A DNA stretch of 38,052 nt, taken from a virus. The notes beneath the pieces are model-generated. The model had not been told where the DNA came from and searched no databases. It saw only the letters and a program-made list of their open reading frames with translations. Shown here piece by piece: positions 1-7,495 of the stretch (the stretch's first letter is position 1; every line of letters starts with the position of its first letter). Where the stretch lies: the IMG/VR virus record IMGVR_UViG_3300028393_000159, positions 1 to 38,052 of that record; one strand, given 5' to 3'. The position numbers and the translations under genes were made by a program.

Positions 1-130
1 TTATAGCCATTTAATCCGGCCGAAATTTTATTTATAGAGACAATTTACATACATAAAGAATACATAGGATTGATTCCTACCACCCTCACATACCCACACA
101 ACTAATTGAATAACAACTAGTTATAGTCAA

Positions 131-195
131 GTTGGTAGATCTTTACGGGACAATAAAAAAAATATATTGCTAGTGTTGGTAGATTGTCTCGGGAC
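131..195. repeat. Pair of imperfect 21-bp direct repeats
   Basis: GTTGGTAGAT-N5-CGGGAC occurs at 131-151 and again at 175-195, a 44-bp period, with identical outer parts and a different five-base core. It lies in the 200-bp stretch downstream of the leftward gene's terminator, where I see no convincing gene. An 8-bp inverted pair (GAGACAAT 37-44, ATTGTCTC 183-190) also brackets it. Function is unknown; protein-binding sites or a fragment of an origin or regulatory array are possible. Confidence 0.6.
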
Positions 196-200
196 TTTTA

Positions 201-237
201 AAAAAACACCTACAATACATGATGTACTGTAGGTGTT
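201..237 (-). terminator. Rho-independent terminator of the leftward gene
   Basis: Arms 205-214 and 228-237 form a perfect 10-bp stem (AACACCTACA/TGTAGGTGTT). The inner bases extend the pairing almost to the loop. Read on the minus strand the stem is followed by a run of seven T. It lies 8 bp past the stop of the leftward gene at 246-545. Confidence 0.85.
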
Positions 238-245
238 GTTGTGCC

Positions 246-545
246 TTACAAGAGGTCGTCTAGGCTTAGACGTTGAGACTCTCCAGCACCACAGAGCTTG
301 GTTCTCTCTTCACCGTTCACGTTGAAGACAGAAGCTACTCTTAAATCCCTAAGGATTGATGGAGTAACTAACATACCTTCAGCAACGTTTGCTGATTGAC
401 TCTTGGAGAAGTAGATGTTTTCAGCTACATTCTTAGAGTCAATAAACGTTATGTAGGGGTAGCCATTATTATTCTCACGAATAGTTTTATGGATCTCTAC
501 AAAGTTACGGCTTTGACAAAAGTCTCTTAAAGTTTGAATGTTCAT
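246..545 (-). CDS. Hypothetical protein, 99 aa, leftward
   Basis: I do not recognise this protein. It is the only leftward gene in the window and is followed at once by its own terminator, so it is a single transcription unit or the end of one whose promoter lies in 546-765. The protein is soluble and polar with no signal peptide or membrane segment. It has a lysine/asparagine-containing first half and an acidic C-terminus (LSLDDLL). The leader before the ATG is A/T-rich without a Shine-Dalgarno sequence, as for the other genes here. Its position and orientation, opposite to the late genes, suggest it belongs to an early or regulatory region continuing to the left. Confidence 0.8.
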   Translation of the reverse strand: MNIQTLRDFCQSRNFVEIHKTIRENNNGYPYITFIDSKNVAENIYFSKSQSANVAEGMLVTPSILRDLRVASVFNVNGEERTKLCGAGESQRLSLDDLL

Positions 546-579
546 CTTATTTATATTTTAAGGTTAATGAATGAAACTT

Positions 580-680
580 TATGGGGGCACACCTGCCCAC
601 CAAAACAGAGTGGGGGTTTCAAGCCAAGAACCATTCCCTCTCTCTATCACAAAACATTTTTTTAGCAAGGGGGGGGTTAT
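580..680. other. GC-rich foldable patch in divergent intergenic region
   Basis: The 220 bp between the leftward gene and the first rightward gene contain two strong hairpins. One is at 582-602: TGG and GGGCA pair with CCA and TGCCC around a CACC loop. The other is at 608-640: GAG..GGG..GGTT pairs with AACC..CCCTC, with one mismatch, one bulge and two wobble pairs. A run of eight G follows at 669-676. This is conspicuous in a genome near 30 percent GC. It could be a structured leader, a small RNA or part of an origin. The open reading frame crossing it from 581 is not convincing. Confidence 0.4.
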
Positions 681-730
681 TAACATCATGTGGAAAATTA
701 TATAAAAAAAATAATTTTACATATATTAAA

Positions 731-760
731 TTTGACAAGTTTAAACATTTAAAGTATATT
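731..760 (+). promoter_or_regulatory. Predicted promoter of the rightward cluster
   Basis: TTTGAC (731-736) is separated by 18 nt from TATATT (755-760). TTGACA (732-737) with a 17-nt spacer is an equally good reading. The same TTTGRN-N18-TATATTA arrangement recurs at 20959-20988 and 29923-29952. Transcription would start close to the ATG at 766, giving a nearly leaderless message. Confidence 0.5.
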
Positions 761-765
761 ATAGT

Positions 766-975
766 ATGGAGCCAACAAAAAATGAAGAAAGACTTTCTCA
801 CTATTTAGAGATAGATGACAAGTATGGTAGAACAATTCAAGTCCCTGTTATTGATGTAAGGGATGGGGTTGTTGAAAGAATGATTGCTAAGCAGATTATT
901 AAAGCTAGTAATAGGAGTAAGTATATCAACTACACTGAATATCAAAGATCTTATAAACCAAAAACCAATATATAA
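766..975 (+). CDS. Hypothetical protein, 69 aa
   Basis: This small charged protein is not recognised. It opens the rightward gene cluster. The ATG at 766 falls about where a transcript from the promoter box at 755-760 would begin, so the message may be leaderless. The only later in-frame ATG would remove more than half of the protein. Its stop is directly followed by the next start at 977. It has no membrane segment and no known motif. The sequence is rich in Lys, Arg and Ile, with the basic stretch in the C-terminal half. Confidence 0.65.
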   Translation: MEPTKNEERLSHYLEIDDKYGRTIQVPVIDVRDGVVERMIAKQIIKASNRSKYINYTEYQRSYKPKTNI

Positions 976-976
976 T

Positions 977-1267
977 ATGTTACATGAATGTAGTCTTAAC
1001 TGTCACAGTATAGAGATCTCTAAAGCAGAGAGTCTTGGTATTAAGGATGAGGGTAAGTGGATGCCTTTTATATTCCATATGGATATGGTGGAGGCTGCCA
1101 AGCTTACATCAGAAGATGAGGATATGAATGTATATGGGTGCACCACTGTCTTTACAAAGACGGGGGATGCTTATATTATAGACACTCCTTATAGAGACTT
1201 CTTCTCTTTGCTTAAGCAGTATTATGAAGAAGAAGCTAGTAGCTCAGAAAATGATCTTGAATTATAA
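977..1267 (+). CDS. Hypothetical acidic protein, 96 aa
   Basis: I start this gene at the ATG at 977, just after the preceding stop, rather than at the ATG at 884 in the same frame. The earlier start would overlap the upstream gene by 92 nt and add a sequence unlike the rest. The product is a soluble protein with an acidic C-terminus (EEEASSSENDLEL) and a central stretch with predicted beta character (YGCTTVFTKTGDAYIIDTPY). It contains two early cysteines and one later. No function is recognised. It belongs to the close-packed rightward cluster. Confidence 0.75.
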   Translation: MLHECSLNCHSIEISKAESLGIKDEGKWMPFIFHMDMVEAAKLTSEDEDMNVYGCTTVFTKTGDAYIIDTPYRDFFSLLKQYYEEEASSSENDLEL

Positions 1268-1285
1268 ACCAATAAAATAAACAAC

Positions 1286-1621
1286 ATGTCAAAAAAACCA
1301 ACGGAAGCTCCTACAGAACAAGCTCCTTCTAAAGAAGAAGTGGTAAGGTTTCTTACAGAACAAATTGAAGTAAAAAAGATTCAATTAGAATTACAAGTAG
1401 TTAATGCTGACTTAGCTGATGCTAGGGCTAGAGAGTTAAAGGCTCTTGGGTTTATTGCTCAAATGACCAACCCCACTCCTCCTGCTGATGCTGTTCCTCA
1501 CAATCTTACACAAGAAGATATGGACCAAAATCCAGAGTTAGAAGAACAAGGCTTTAAAGTGGGTGATGAAGTGTTAGTACCTAAAGATTCAGAACCAGCT
1601 CAACGTAAGTTAAAAAAATAA
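1286..1621 (+). CDS. Hypothetical coiled-coil protein, 111 aa
   Basis: The protein is polar and rich in Glu, Lys, Gln and Pro. Residues 15-50 form a probable amphipathic helix or coiled coil (VVRFLTEQIEVKKIQLEL and following). The second half is proline-rich and acidic with a short basic tail (RKLKK). No catalytic motif is visible. The gene follows an A-rich leader and ends two nucleotides before the next start, so the two are probably translated together. Proteins of this kind are common as small accessory factors in phages, but I assign no function. Confidence 0.8.
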   Translation: MSKKPTEAPTEQAPSKEEVVRFLTEQIEVKKIQLELQVVNADLADARARELKALGFIAQMTNPTPPADAVPHNLTQEDMDQNPELEEQGFKVGDEVLVPKDSEPAQRKLKK

Positions 1622-1623
1622 GA

Positions 1624-1995
1624 ATGGCATTAGTAAACCAAGTAAATAAGAAAGTGAAGATGAGCAAGTGGGATATTGTAAAATATCAACTACTCACTCA
1701 TTGCTATCTTAATAAAATATCTACAAGTGAGGCAGACCTAAACTGCCTCACTTACTTGGCTTTAGAAGGAGATCAAGAGTTGACTAGTTTTTGTACAAAG
1801 GCACACACTAAAGATATATTCTCTAGTACACAGTCTGTACGTAACTGCCTTGCTAAAGCTGAAAAGAAAAACTTAATAATTAAAGAAGGAAAAAATAAGA
1901 AAAAGATATTTATCAATCCAGATATTAAAATATATTCAGAGGGAACTGTTCTTCTTGATTTTAAATTTTTAAGTGTTGAGACCACGGAAAGCTAA
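1624..1995 (+). CDS. Probable winged-helix DNA-binding protein, 123 aa
   Basis: Residues 70-105 look like a recognition helix followed by a wing: a helix SVRNCLAKAEKKNLI, then KEGKNKKKIFINPDI, as in winged-helix replication or transcription proteins. This is my reading of the pattern, not a confirmed family match. The N-terminal half is helical. The gene ends inside the next one (23-nt overlap), which encodes an HU/IHF-like DNA-bending protein. The pair may act together on phage DNA in replication, transcription or packaging. Confidence 0.8.
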   Translation: MALVNQVNKKVKMSKWDIVKYQLLTHCYLNKISTSEADLNCLTYLALEGDQELTSFCTKAHTKDIFSSTQSVRNCLAKAEKKNLIIKEGKNKKKIFINPDIKIYSEGTVLLDFKFLSVETTES

Positions 1996-2410
1996 AGAGT
2001 TTATACCAGCTGTTGCAAAACAAACATGCCTACCTGAATCTCTTGTAGAAGATCTTATAGATTACTACTGGGCTGAGATAAGAAAGTCTTTGTCTAGTTT
2101 AAAACATCAACGTATTCATCTGACTAACCTAGGTGATTTTGTTATTAAGGATTGGAAGATAGATGATAAGATAGATATGTTAGAAAAGTGGGAAGAGAAT
2201 AACAAACAAAAAGGAATGCAACAAATGACAGCTAGGTTTAAAACAGCTGAGACTTTATTTGATCTTAAGGCTATTAAAAAAAATATAGAAGAAGAAGGTC
2301 AAAGAAAAGATTTTATTAAACTTCATAAAAAAGTAGCTAATGTCTCTAAAGGAAAATATAATAAAAATCTGGAAAGCAAAAGGACAAATCATAGAAGGGG
2401 TACGAAATAG
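1973..2410 (+). CDS. HU/IHF-like DNA-bending protein, 145 aa
   Basis: Residues 6-65 follow the HU/IHF pattern: an N-terminal helical hairpin (FIPAVAKQTCLPESLVEDLI), a second long helix (YYWAEIRKSL), then the beta turn with a LTNLGDFVIK segment matching the GFGSF region of HU. The usual arm with its conserved Pro is not evident and is replaced by a long basic, helical C-terminal extension. HU/IHF-like genes near the packaging genes are typical of crAss-like and related Bacteroidota phages. The start is GTG 1973 or TTG 1976. The frame overlaps the upstream gene by 23 nt and the downstream one by 71 nt. It ends with TAG. Confidence 0.8.
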   Translation: MLRPRKAKEFIPAVAKQTCLPESLVEDLIDYYWAEIRKSLSSLKHQRIHLTNLGDFVIKDWKIDDKIDMLEKWEENNKQKGMQQMTARFKTAETLFDLKAIKKNIEEEGQRKDFIKLHKKVANVSKGKYNKNLESKRTNHRRGTK

Positions 2411-2669
2411 CATATTCAAAAGTGCAGATGTGGAAGAAATTGCACAACAGAGAATGCAGATTTGTGAAACATGCCAGTTATACACCACTGATGATAAAGG
2501 TTGTATGGTCGTAGGAAGTACACCATGCTGTGATCAAAGACAAGGAGGATGTGGATGTTCATTAGGGTTTAAAACAAGAAGTCTTTCAAGTGAATGTCCT
2601 TTAGGTAAGTGGATTGCTGAACTTACACAGGAAGAAGAAGACCAACTAAATCAAAAATTAGGAATATGA
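2340..2669 (+). CDS. Cysteine-rich, probable zinc-binding protein, 109 aa
   Basis: Eight cysteines (about residues 42, 45, 55, 63, 64, 71, 73 and 86) are arranged as CETC, C, CC, CGC and a final CPLGKW. The arrangement suggests one or two zinc sites, though an iron-sulfur cluster cannot be excluded. The N-terminal 35 residues are a basic amphipathic helix. Similar short proteins with a GGCGC...CPLGKW signature are, from memory, common in Bacteroidota phages and remain uncharacterised. The ATG lies 71 nt inside the HU-like gene. The helical start keeps its pattern from that ATG, so I keep it. It overlaps the next start by four nucleotides (ATGA). Confidence 0.85.
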   Translation: MSLKENIIKIWKAKGQIIEGVRNSIFKSADVEEIAQQRMQICETCQLYTTDDKGCMVVGSTPCCDQRQGGCGCSLGFKTRSLSSECPLGKWIAELTQEEEDQLNQKLGI

Positions 2670-3493
2670 GTATATTAAAATTTACAGCCCACAATCACAA
2701 ATACACAAGTGCAGAAGATATTAATTGGTTAAGTGTCACTAGTCTTATATCAAACTTTAAACAACCCTTTGATGCAGATAAGATAGCAGGAAGAGTGGCT
2801 AAAAGTAAGAAGAGTAAGTGGTATGGGATGACTCCAACAGAAATTAAAGAAGCTTGGAAAGCTGAAGCATTAAGAGCTACAACATTAGGCACATGGTATC
2901 ACAATCAAAGAGAAGCTGATATATGTGGACTTAATAATATGGAAAGACATGGACTTACAGTTCCTGTATTTAAACCCATTGAAATTGAGGGGGTTAAACA
3001 TTCTTCTCCTCAAAAACTTACTGATGGTGTCTATCCAGAACACATGGTCTATCTTAAGTCTGCTGGTATATGTGGACAGTCTGATCTAGTAGAAGTGGTA
3101 GATGGTAAAGTGCACATCACTGATTATAAAACAAATAAAGAAATTAAAGTTGAAGGATTTACTAATTGGGAAGGCATCTCTCAAAAAATGTCTCCTCCTA
3201 TCAGTCATCTTGATGACTGTCACCTTAACCACTATGCTTTACAGCTTAGTATGTATATGTTTATTATTCTTAAACATAATCCTAAGCTTAGCCCAGGCAT
3301 TCTCACAATTCATCACATCATGTTTGAAGAAGCCGGACGGGATAAATTTGACAATCCTATATCTGCTCTTGATAATGATGGTAATCCTATTGTTAAAGAT
3401 ATAGTGCAGTATGACCTTCCCTATCTTAAACAAGAAGCAATTAATGTTATACACTGGTTAGAAGATAATAGAAACAAACTAAAATCCCATTAA
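2666..3493 (+). CDS. PD-(D/E)XK nuclease, RecB/Cas4-like, 275 aa
   Basis: The catalytic pattern is complete: GTWYH with His79, GQSDLVEV with Asp140, ITDYKT with Asp153 and Lys155, and a following QLSMY segment matching the QxxxY of RecB-type nucleases (Gln193, Tyr197). The fold is that of exonucleases used in DNA recombination and end processing, so a role in phage replication, recombination or genome processing is likely. No helicase domain is fused. Its stop overlaps the start of the PhoH gene (TAATG), so the two are translationally coupled. The family assignment is confident; the exact substrate is not known. Confidence 0.88.
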   Translation: MSILKFTAHNHKYTSAEDINWLSVTSLISNFKQPFDADKIAGRVAKSKKSKWYGMTPTEIKEAWKAEALRATTLGTWYHNQREADICGLNNMERHGLTVPVFKPIEIEGVKHSSPQKLTDGVYPEHMVYLKSAGICGQSDLVEVVDGKVHITDYKTNKEIKVEGFTNWEGISQKMSPPISHLDDCHLNHYALQLSMYMFIILKHNPKLSPGILTIHHIMFEEAGRDKFDNPISALDNDGNPIVKDIVQYDLPYLKQEAINVIHWLEDNRNKLKSH

Positions 3494-4146
3494 TGGAAAA
3501 GCAAAAAAAAGTTTTAAAGAATGACATTAAGTATGCCATCACTCTTAATGATGAACAGAAAGAAACTAAAAGATTAATTAGAGAAAATCAAATAGTTGTT
3601 ATTACAGGTAGGGCTGGCTGTGGTAAAAGTCTTGTCTCTGCTCAAACAGCTCTTGATTTTATATTTAAAAAAGAATATGATAACATCTATGTTACTAGAG
3701 CAGCTGTTGAAGTGGGCCATTCTCTTGGTTTTCTTCCTGGTAGTCTTAATGAAAAGTTTGATCCTTACTTGGAAGCCTTTCAGGAAAACTTGGTTAAATG
3801 CTATGATAAGGTTAAGATTGATGCCCTTATACAAGATGGAAGGGTGGTGGCATTGCCTGTACAATTCATACGTGGTAAAACGGTTGATGATATACTTGTG
3901 GTGGAAGAAGCACAAAACCTTACTAAGGCAGAGATGCTTGCTATTCTTACAAGGCTTGGAAAGAATGGTAGGATTATAATTAATGGTGACAATGAACAGA
4001 AGGATATTAAAGATCCATTTAATGGATTATCTTATGCAATAGAACTTAGTAAAAAAATCCCAGAGATTAAATGGGTTAAACTTAAACATAACCACCGATC
4101 TGACTTAGTCGGTAAAATATTAGACTATGAGTACAACGGAAAATAA
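3493..4146 (+). CDS. phoH: PhoH-like ATPase, 217 aa
   Basis: Walker A GRAGCGKS is at residues 39-46. The PhoH hallmark VTRAAVEVGHSLGFLPG follows at 67-83, with KFDPYLEAF after it. Walker B ILVVEEAQN lies at 134-142 and a GDNEQ sensor at 165-169. This is the compact ATPase core of the PhoH family, frequent in phages and thought to be an RNA/DNA helicase-like or stress-linked ATPase. Its exact phage role is unsettled. It lies between the nuclease and small unknown genes just before the terminase. The start is fixed by the one-base overlap with the upstream stop, and the end overlaps the next ATG by 20 nt. Confidence 0.93.
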   Translation: MEKQKKVLKNDIKYAITLNDEQKETKRLIRENQIVVITGRAGCGKSLVSAQTALDFIFKKEYDNIYVTRAAVEVGHSLGFLPGSLNEKFDPYLEAFQENLVKCYDKVKIDALIQDGRVVALPVQFIRGKTVDDILVVEEAQNLTKAEMLAILTRLGKNGRIIINGDNEQKDIKDPFNGLSYAIELSKKIPEIKWVKLKHNHRSDLVGKILDYEYNGK

Positions 4147-4360
4147 AATACCTACATTAGCAGAGCTGTTAGATGAATATGATAATGGCACACTTGATAC
4201 AAGTGTATTAGCTAGAAGATATTATATGTCTGAAAAAGAAAAACATTATAATAGAATTAGCTGGATACATAATGATGAATTAAAGAATCAAGCTCTTCTT
4301 AGAGGAATGGCTAAGAATGGAGCTAAAGATTTATTAAGACAAACAAAGGAAAAACTATAA
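4127..4360 (+). CDS. Hypothetical protein, 77 aa
   Basis: This small, charged, mostly helical protein is not recognised. It begins 20 nt inside the end of the PhoH gene and ends in a TAATG overlap with the next gene, so its translation is coupled to both. There is no cysteine or membrane segment. The second half (NDELKNQALLRGMAKNGAKDL) is a probable basic helix. Its place between PhoH and the terminase cluster suggests an accessory packaging or replication role, but this is positional only. Confidence 0.8.
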   Translation: MSTTENKIPTLAELLDEYDNGTLDTSVLARRYYMSEKEKHYNRISWIHNDELKNQALLRGMAKNGAKDLLRQTKEKL

Positions 4361-4551
4361 TGTTACAGCTTGATCCAATGATACCTATATATAGACTATC
4401 TGATGGTATGGAAGGATATGCATTTTTAGTAATAGACTATAGTCAAGAACATGATCTGTTATTTACGTGTGCTATGGATAATGGAGAAATTTGGACTTTA
4501 AATAATAAAGAAATAAGATTTTGTAAAAACATTTCAATGGATAGAAAATGA
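4360..4551 (+). CDS. Small hypothetical protein upstream of terminase, 63 aa
   Basis: A short beta-rich protein with the segment GYAFLVIDYSQEHDLLFTCAMDNGEIWTL. I recall similar small proteins next to terminase genes in other tailed phages of Bacteroidota, but their function is unknown. The start overlaps the previous stop by one base (TAATG) and the stop overlaps the next start (ATGA). It is therefore an integral member of this translationally coupled string. No metal-binding or catalytic motif is visible. Confidence 0.82.
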   Translation: MLQLDPMIPIYRLSDGMEGYAFLVIDYSQEHDLLFTCAMDNGEIWTLNNKEIRFCKNISMDRK

Positions 4552-5060
4552 TAAGACTATTAGATATACAGAATGGTAAAGTGATTCCTTCAGAACATTG
4601 TTATACATTAAAATTTCTTAAAGATATAATGGACGAATATCCAGAAGATTATATAAAAATATACAGTTATTTATTTTATATGACTTGTCCTAACCCAGAC
4701 ATGAATCCATTCTTTGATGTACCAGAAGAAGATAAAGAACATCTTATACTAAAAGAAACAGATGCTGACTTTAGTCTTGATGATGATAAAATTGCACATG
4801 CTTTGACTATGTGTAAAAGATTATATGAAACTCCTACATATAGAGCATATCATGGTATCAAAGTGTTTTTAGATAAGATGGGAAAGAGTATGGCCAGTGA
4901 AGAACTTACATTTGGTAGAGATGGATCTAGCCCAGCATTATTAAGAATGGCTGAGAAGTATGATGCTGTACGTCAATCATTTAAGGGTGTATATAAAGAT
5001 CTTATGGAAGAACAACAGTCTTCTGTTAGAGGTGGACAAAATTTAGCTTATGATCAATAA
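4548..5060 (+). CDS. Conserved-type protein before terminase, 170 aa
   Basis: The protein is acidic and helical. It contains a CPNPDMNPFFDVPEEDKE segment (residues 47-64) and a C-terminal half with YRAYHGIKVFLDKMGK and a polar tail. Its size and place just ahead of the large terminase gene make it a candidate small terminase subunit or packaging cofactor. I see no helix-turn-helix that would support this, so the idea rests on position. It overlaps the preceding gene by four bases (ATGA) and the following one by eleven. Confidence 0.85.
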   Translation: MIRLLDIQNGKVIPSEHCYTLKFLKDIMDEYPEDYIKIYSYLFYMTCPNPDMNPFFDVPEEDKEHLILKETDADFSLDDDKIAHALTMCKRLYETPTYRAYHGIKVFLDKMGKSMASEELTFGRDGSSPALLRMAEKYDAVRQSFKGVYKDLMEEQQSSVRGGQNLAYDQ

Positions 5061-5298
5061 AACAAATAAATATATGAATCAAGACATGGCTTATTTAGAA
5101 GATTGGATATTTCATTACAATGCTTATGCAAATCAATGGGCAGCTTTTCCACGTGAAACATATACACAATATTGGAATGATTATGAAGATATTAATGTAT
5201 TAAGAAGTAAAGAACTACCAACTCTATTAGACTTATTACATAGAACAAAAGGTGATAAAATTCTTATAGAAAAACTAACTAGTGGAAAAAACAAGTAA
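5050..5298 (+). CDS. Hypothetical protein, 82 aa
   Basis: A small aromatic-rich protein (many Tyr and Trp between residues 15 and 45) without a recognised domain. The start may be the ATG at 5050, overlapping the upstream gene, or the ATG at 5074 after eight codons. The second has an A-rich leader. The end overlaps the terminase start by 17 nt, so the two are probably translationally coupled. Function unknown. Confidence 0.75.
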   Translation: MINKTNKYMNQDMAYLEDWIFHYNAYANQWAAFPRETYTQYWNDYEDINVLRSKELPTLLDLLHRTKGDKILIEKLTSGKNK

Positions 5299-7495
5299 TT
5301 ATATAGAAGTACCCACTTACACTGATGGTGTTTGGAGTGTAACACCTTTTAGTAAACGTGAAGACTTTCGTGACTTTGTACGTTCTGTATTTAAAGATGC
5401 TGGTCCTGATGAGGGTTATGGTTTCACTGTAAGTATTTCTAAACAGTTTAATCATGAAGCCAGAAGGTTTCAAAGATTGGGATACTACTGTCAAGCTCCA
5501 TTAAAGAGTAAAGACTTTATGGCCTATTGGGATGACCAAAAAGCTAAATGTAGATTCGGTGTAATATATAAAGAAGGTGATCTTACATGGTATCTTACTA
5601 GAGACTATTATATGTGGATTAACTTTCTACCTATATATAATAAAGAGATTAAACAGTTTGGATTTGCTGATGTACGAGATACACAATATCATTTAGCTTT
5701 ATATGAATGGCTTGGGGAACTATCTTACAAACATCTACCCATACTTAAGAAACGTCAGATAGCTAGTTCTTATTTTCATATGGGTAAGCTTATTAATGCT
5801 TATTGGTTTGAAGAAGGTTCTGTTAATAAAATAGGAGCTAGTCTTAAAGATTATATATCTGAGAAAGGTTCTTGGAGGATGCTTAATGAATATAGGAACT
5901 TCCTTAATGAACATACAGCTTGGTATAGACCATCTGAGCCTGATAAGATATTTTCATGGCAGCAGAGAATTAAAGTGAGGGTAAACAACAGGGATACGTA
6001 CAGAGGTAATAAATCAATCATTACAGGCACGTCCTTTGAGAAAGATCCTACAAATGGTGTGGGTGGTCCCGTAACATATTTCTTTCATGAAGAAGCTGGT
6101 ATTGCCCCTAAGATGATGGACACATATGAGTTTATGAGACCTGCTATGCAATCTGGTATGGTGACTACAGGAACATTTATAGCAGCAGGATCAGTGGGTG
6201 ATCTTGAACAATGTCAGCCCCTCAAAGATATGATCTTATATCCTCATAGGTATGGGATGTTTGCTGTTAAGAGTAACCTAATAGATAATAAAGGAACCAT
6301 TGGAGAAACCGGCTTATTTATACCAGAGCAGTGGTCGATGCCTCCGTATATAGATGAAGCTGGTAACTCCTTGGTTAAAGAAGCTTTAGAAGCCATTATA
6401 GAAGAACGTAAGCAGTGGTATAAAGATCTTCCTCCTGATCAATACCAGCTACGTATATCTCAGAAACCCACCACTATAGAAGAAGCTTTTGCTACTAGAA
6501 AAGAATCTGTATTTCCTCCACATCTTGTATCTAAACAACTACAACGTATTCAAGATAAAGAATATTCTGTTGAATATTTAGAACTCTCTAGAGATGCTGA
6601 AGGTAAAATTATAGATAAAGTTTCTAGGAAAGCTCCTATTATGGAATTTCCTTTAAGTAAAAAAGCTGAAGACAAAGAAGGAGTGATATGTATATATGAA
6701 CGTCCATGTAAAGATCCTCAATTTGGAATGTACTATGCTTCTATAGATCCTGTTAGTGAAGGTAAGACTACTACATCAGATTCTCTTTGTTCTATATATG
6801 TATATAAGAATGCTGTAGAAGTTATAAAGAATGATGGAGAAAATTTAACACACACTATAGAAAGAGATGGTATTGTAGCTAGTTGGTGTGGAAGGTTTGA
6901 TGATATTAAAAAAACCCACGAGAGATTAGAAATACTTGTAGAATGGTATAATGCATGGACACTTGTAGAAAATAACGTATCATTGTTTATTCATTATATG
7001 ATGGAGAGAAAAAAGCAACGTTATTTAGTACCTAAGAACATGATGTTATTCTTGAAAGATATAGGAGCTAATTCTAATGTATTCCAAGAATACGGCTGGA
7101 AAAACGTGGGTACACTATTTAAAGGAAATATACTTTCATATGGTATTGAGTTTTTACAAGAGGAGTTAGACCAAGAAGTAGAACCAGATGGAACAATAAC
7201 TAAGACAATATATGGAGTGGAACGTATTCCAGATCCTATGTTACTTAAAGAGATGCAAGCTTATTATGATGGACTAAACGTGGATAGACTTGTAGCATTT
7301 TGTGCACTAGTAGCATTTGCTAAAGTACAACAAGCTAATAGAGGGATATCTAAACGTACAGAGGTTACAAATAAAAACTTGGACGTCTCCCGAAAATTTA
7401 GTAAATTAAATCATAGTCCCTTTAGACATATTGGAGCCAATAAAGGAAGCTCCATGATGAGTCCTAAACGTAATGCATTTAAAAATATAAGATGA
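5282..7495 (+). CDS. terL: Terminase large subunit, 737 aa
   Basis: This is the ATP-driven packaging motor and headful or site nuclease. A Walker A-like segment lies at 156-164 (KKRQIASSY) and lacks the usual GKS/T. Walker B with its catalytic acidic pair is at 265-273 (TYFFHEEAG). A coupling motif, GTFIAAGS, is at 297-304. The RNase H-like nuclease domain starts with ASIDPV (Asp489), with further acidic residues at LVENN (Glu563) and GLNVDRLVAF (Asp668). The length fits crAss-like and related Bacteroidota phage terminases, which carry a long N-terminal part. The start is GTG 5282, overlapping the upstream gene. The stop TGA overlaps a small gene's ATG. Portal and capsid genes follow. Confidence 0.95.
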   Translation: MEKTSNYIEVPTYTDGVWSVTPFSKREDFRDFVRSVFKDAGPDEGYGFTVSISKQFNHEARRFQRLGYYCQAPLKSKDFMAYWDDQKAKCRFGVIYKEGDLTWYLTRDYYMWINFLPIYNKEIKQFGFADVRDTQYHLALYEWLGELSYKHLPILKKRQIASSYFHMGKLINAYWFEEGSVNKIGASLKDYISEKGSWRMLNEYRNFLNEHTAWYRPSEPDKIFSWQQRIKVRVNNRDTYRGNKSIITGTSFEKDPTNGVGGPVTYFFHEEAGIAPKMMDTYEFMRPAMQSGMVTTGTFIAAGSVGDLEQCQPLKDMILYPHRYGMFAVKSNLIDNKGTIGETGLFIPEQWSMPPYIDEAGNSLVKEALEAIIEERKQWYKDLPPDQYQLRISQKPTTIEEAFATRKESVFPPHLVSKQLQRIQDKEYSVEYLELSRDAEGKIIDKVSRKAPIMEFPLSKKAEDKEGVICIYERPCKDPQFGMYYASIDPVSEGKTTTSDSLCSIYVYKNAVEVIKNDGENLTHTIERDGIVASWCGRFDDIKKTHERLEILVEWYNAWTLVENNVSLFIHYMMERKKQRYLVPKNMMLFLKDIGANSNVFQEYGWKNVGTLFKGNILSYGIEFLQEELDQEVEPDGTITKTIYGVERIPDPMLLKEMQAYYDGLNVDRLVAFCALVAFAKVQQANRGISKRTEVTNKNLDVSRKFSKLNHSPFRHIGANKGSSMMSPKRNAFKNIR

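Noticed and set aside
131-195. CRISPR array
   Set aside because: There are only two imperfect repeats with a variable core, no further spacers, and no cas genes.
581-808. 75-aa rightward reading frame across the divergent intergenic region
   Set aside because: It runs through GC-rich hairpins, a G run and the promoter, overlaps the next gene out of frame, and has an unnatural composition.
884-976. Longer form of the 96-aa gene starting at 884
   Set aside because: It would overlap the upstream gene by 92 nt. The ATG at 977 directly after the upstream stop fits the spacing of the other genes.
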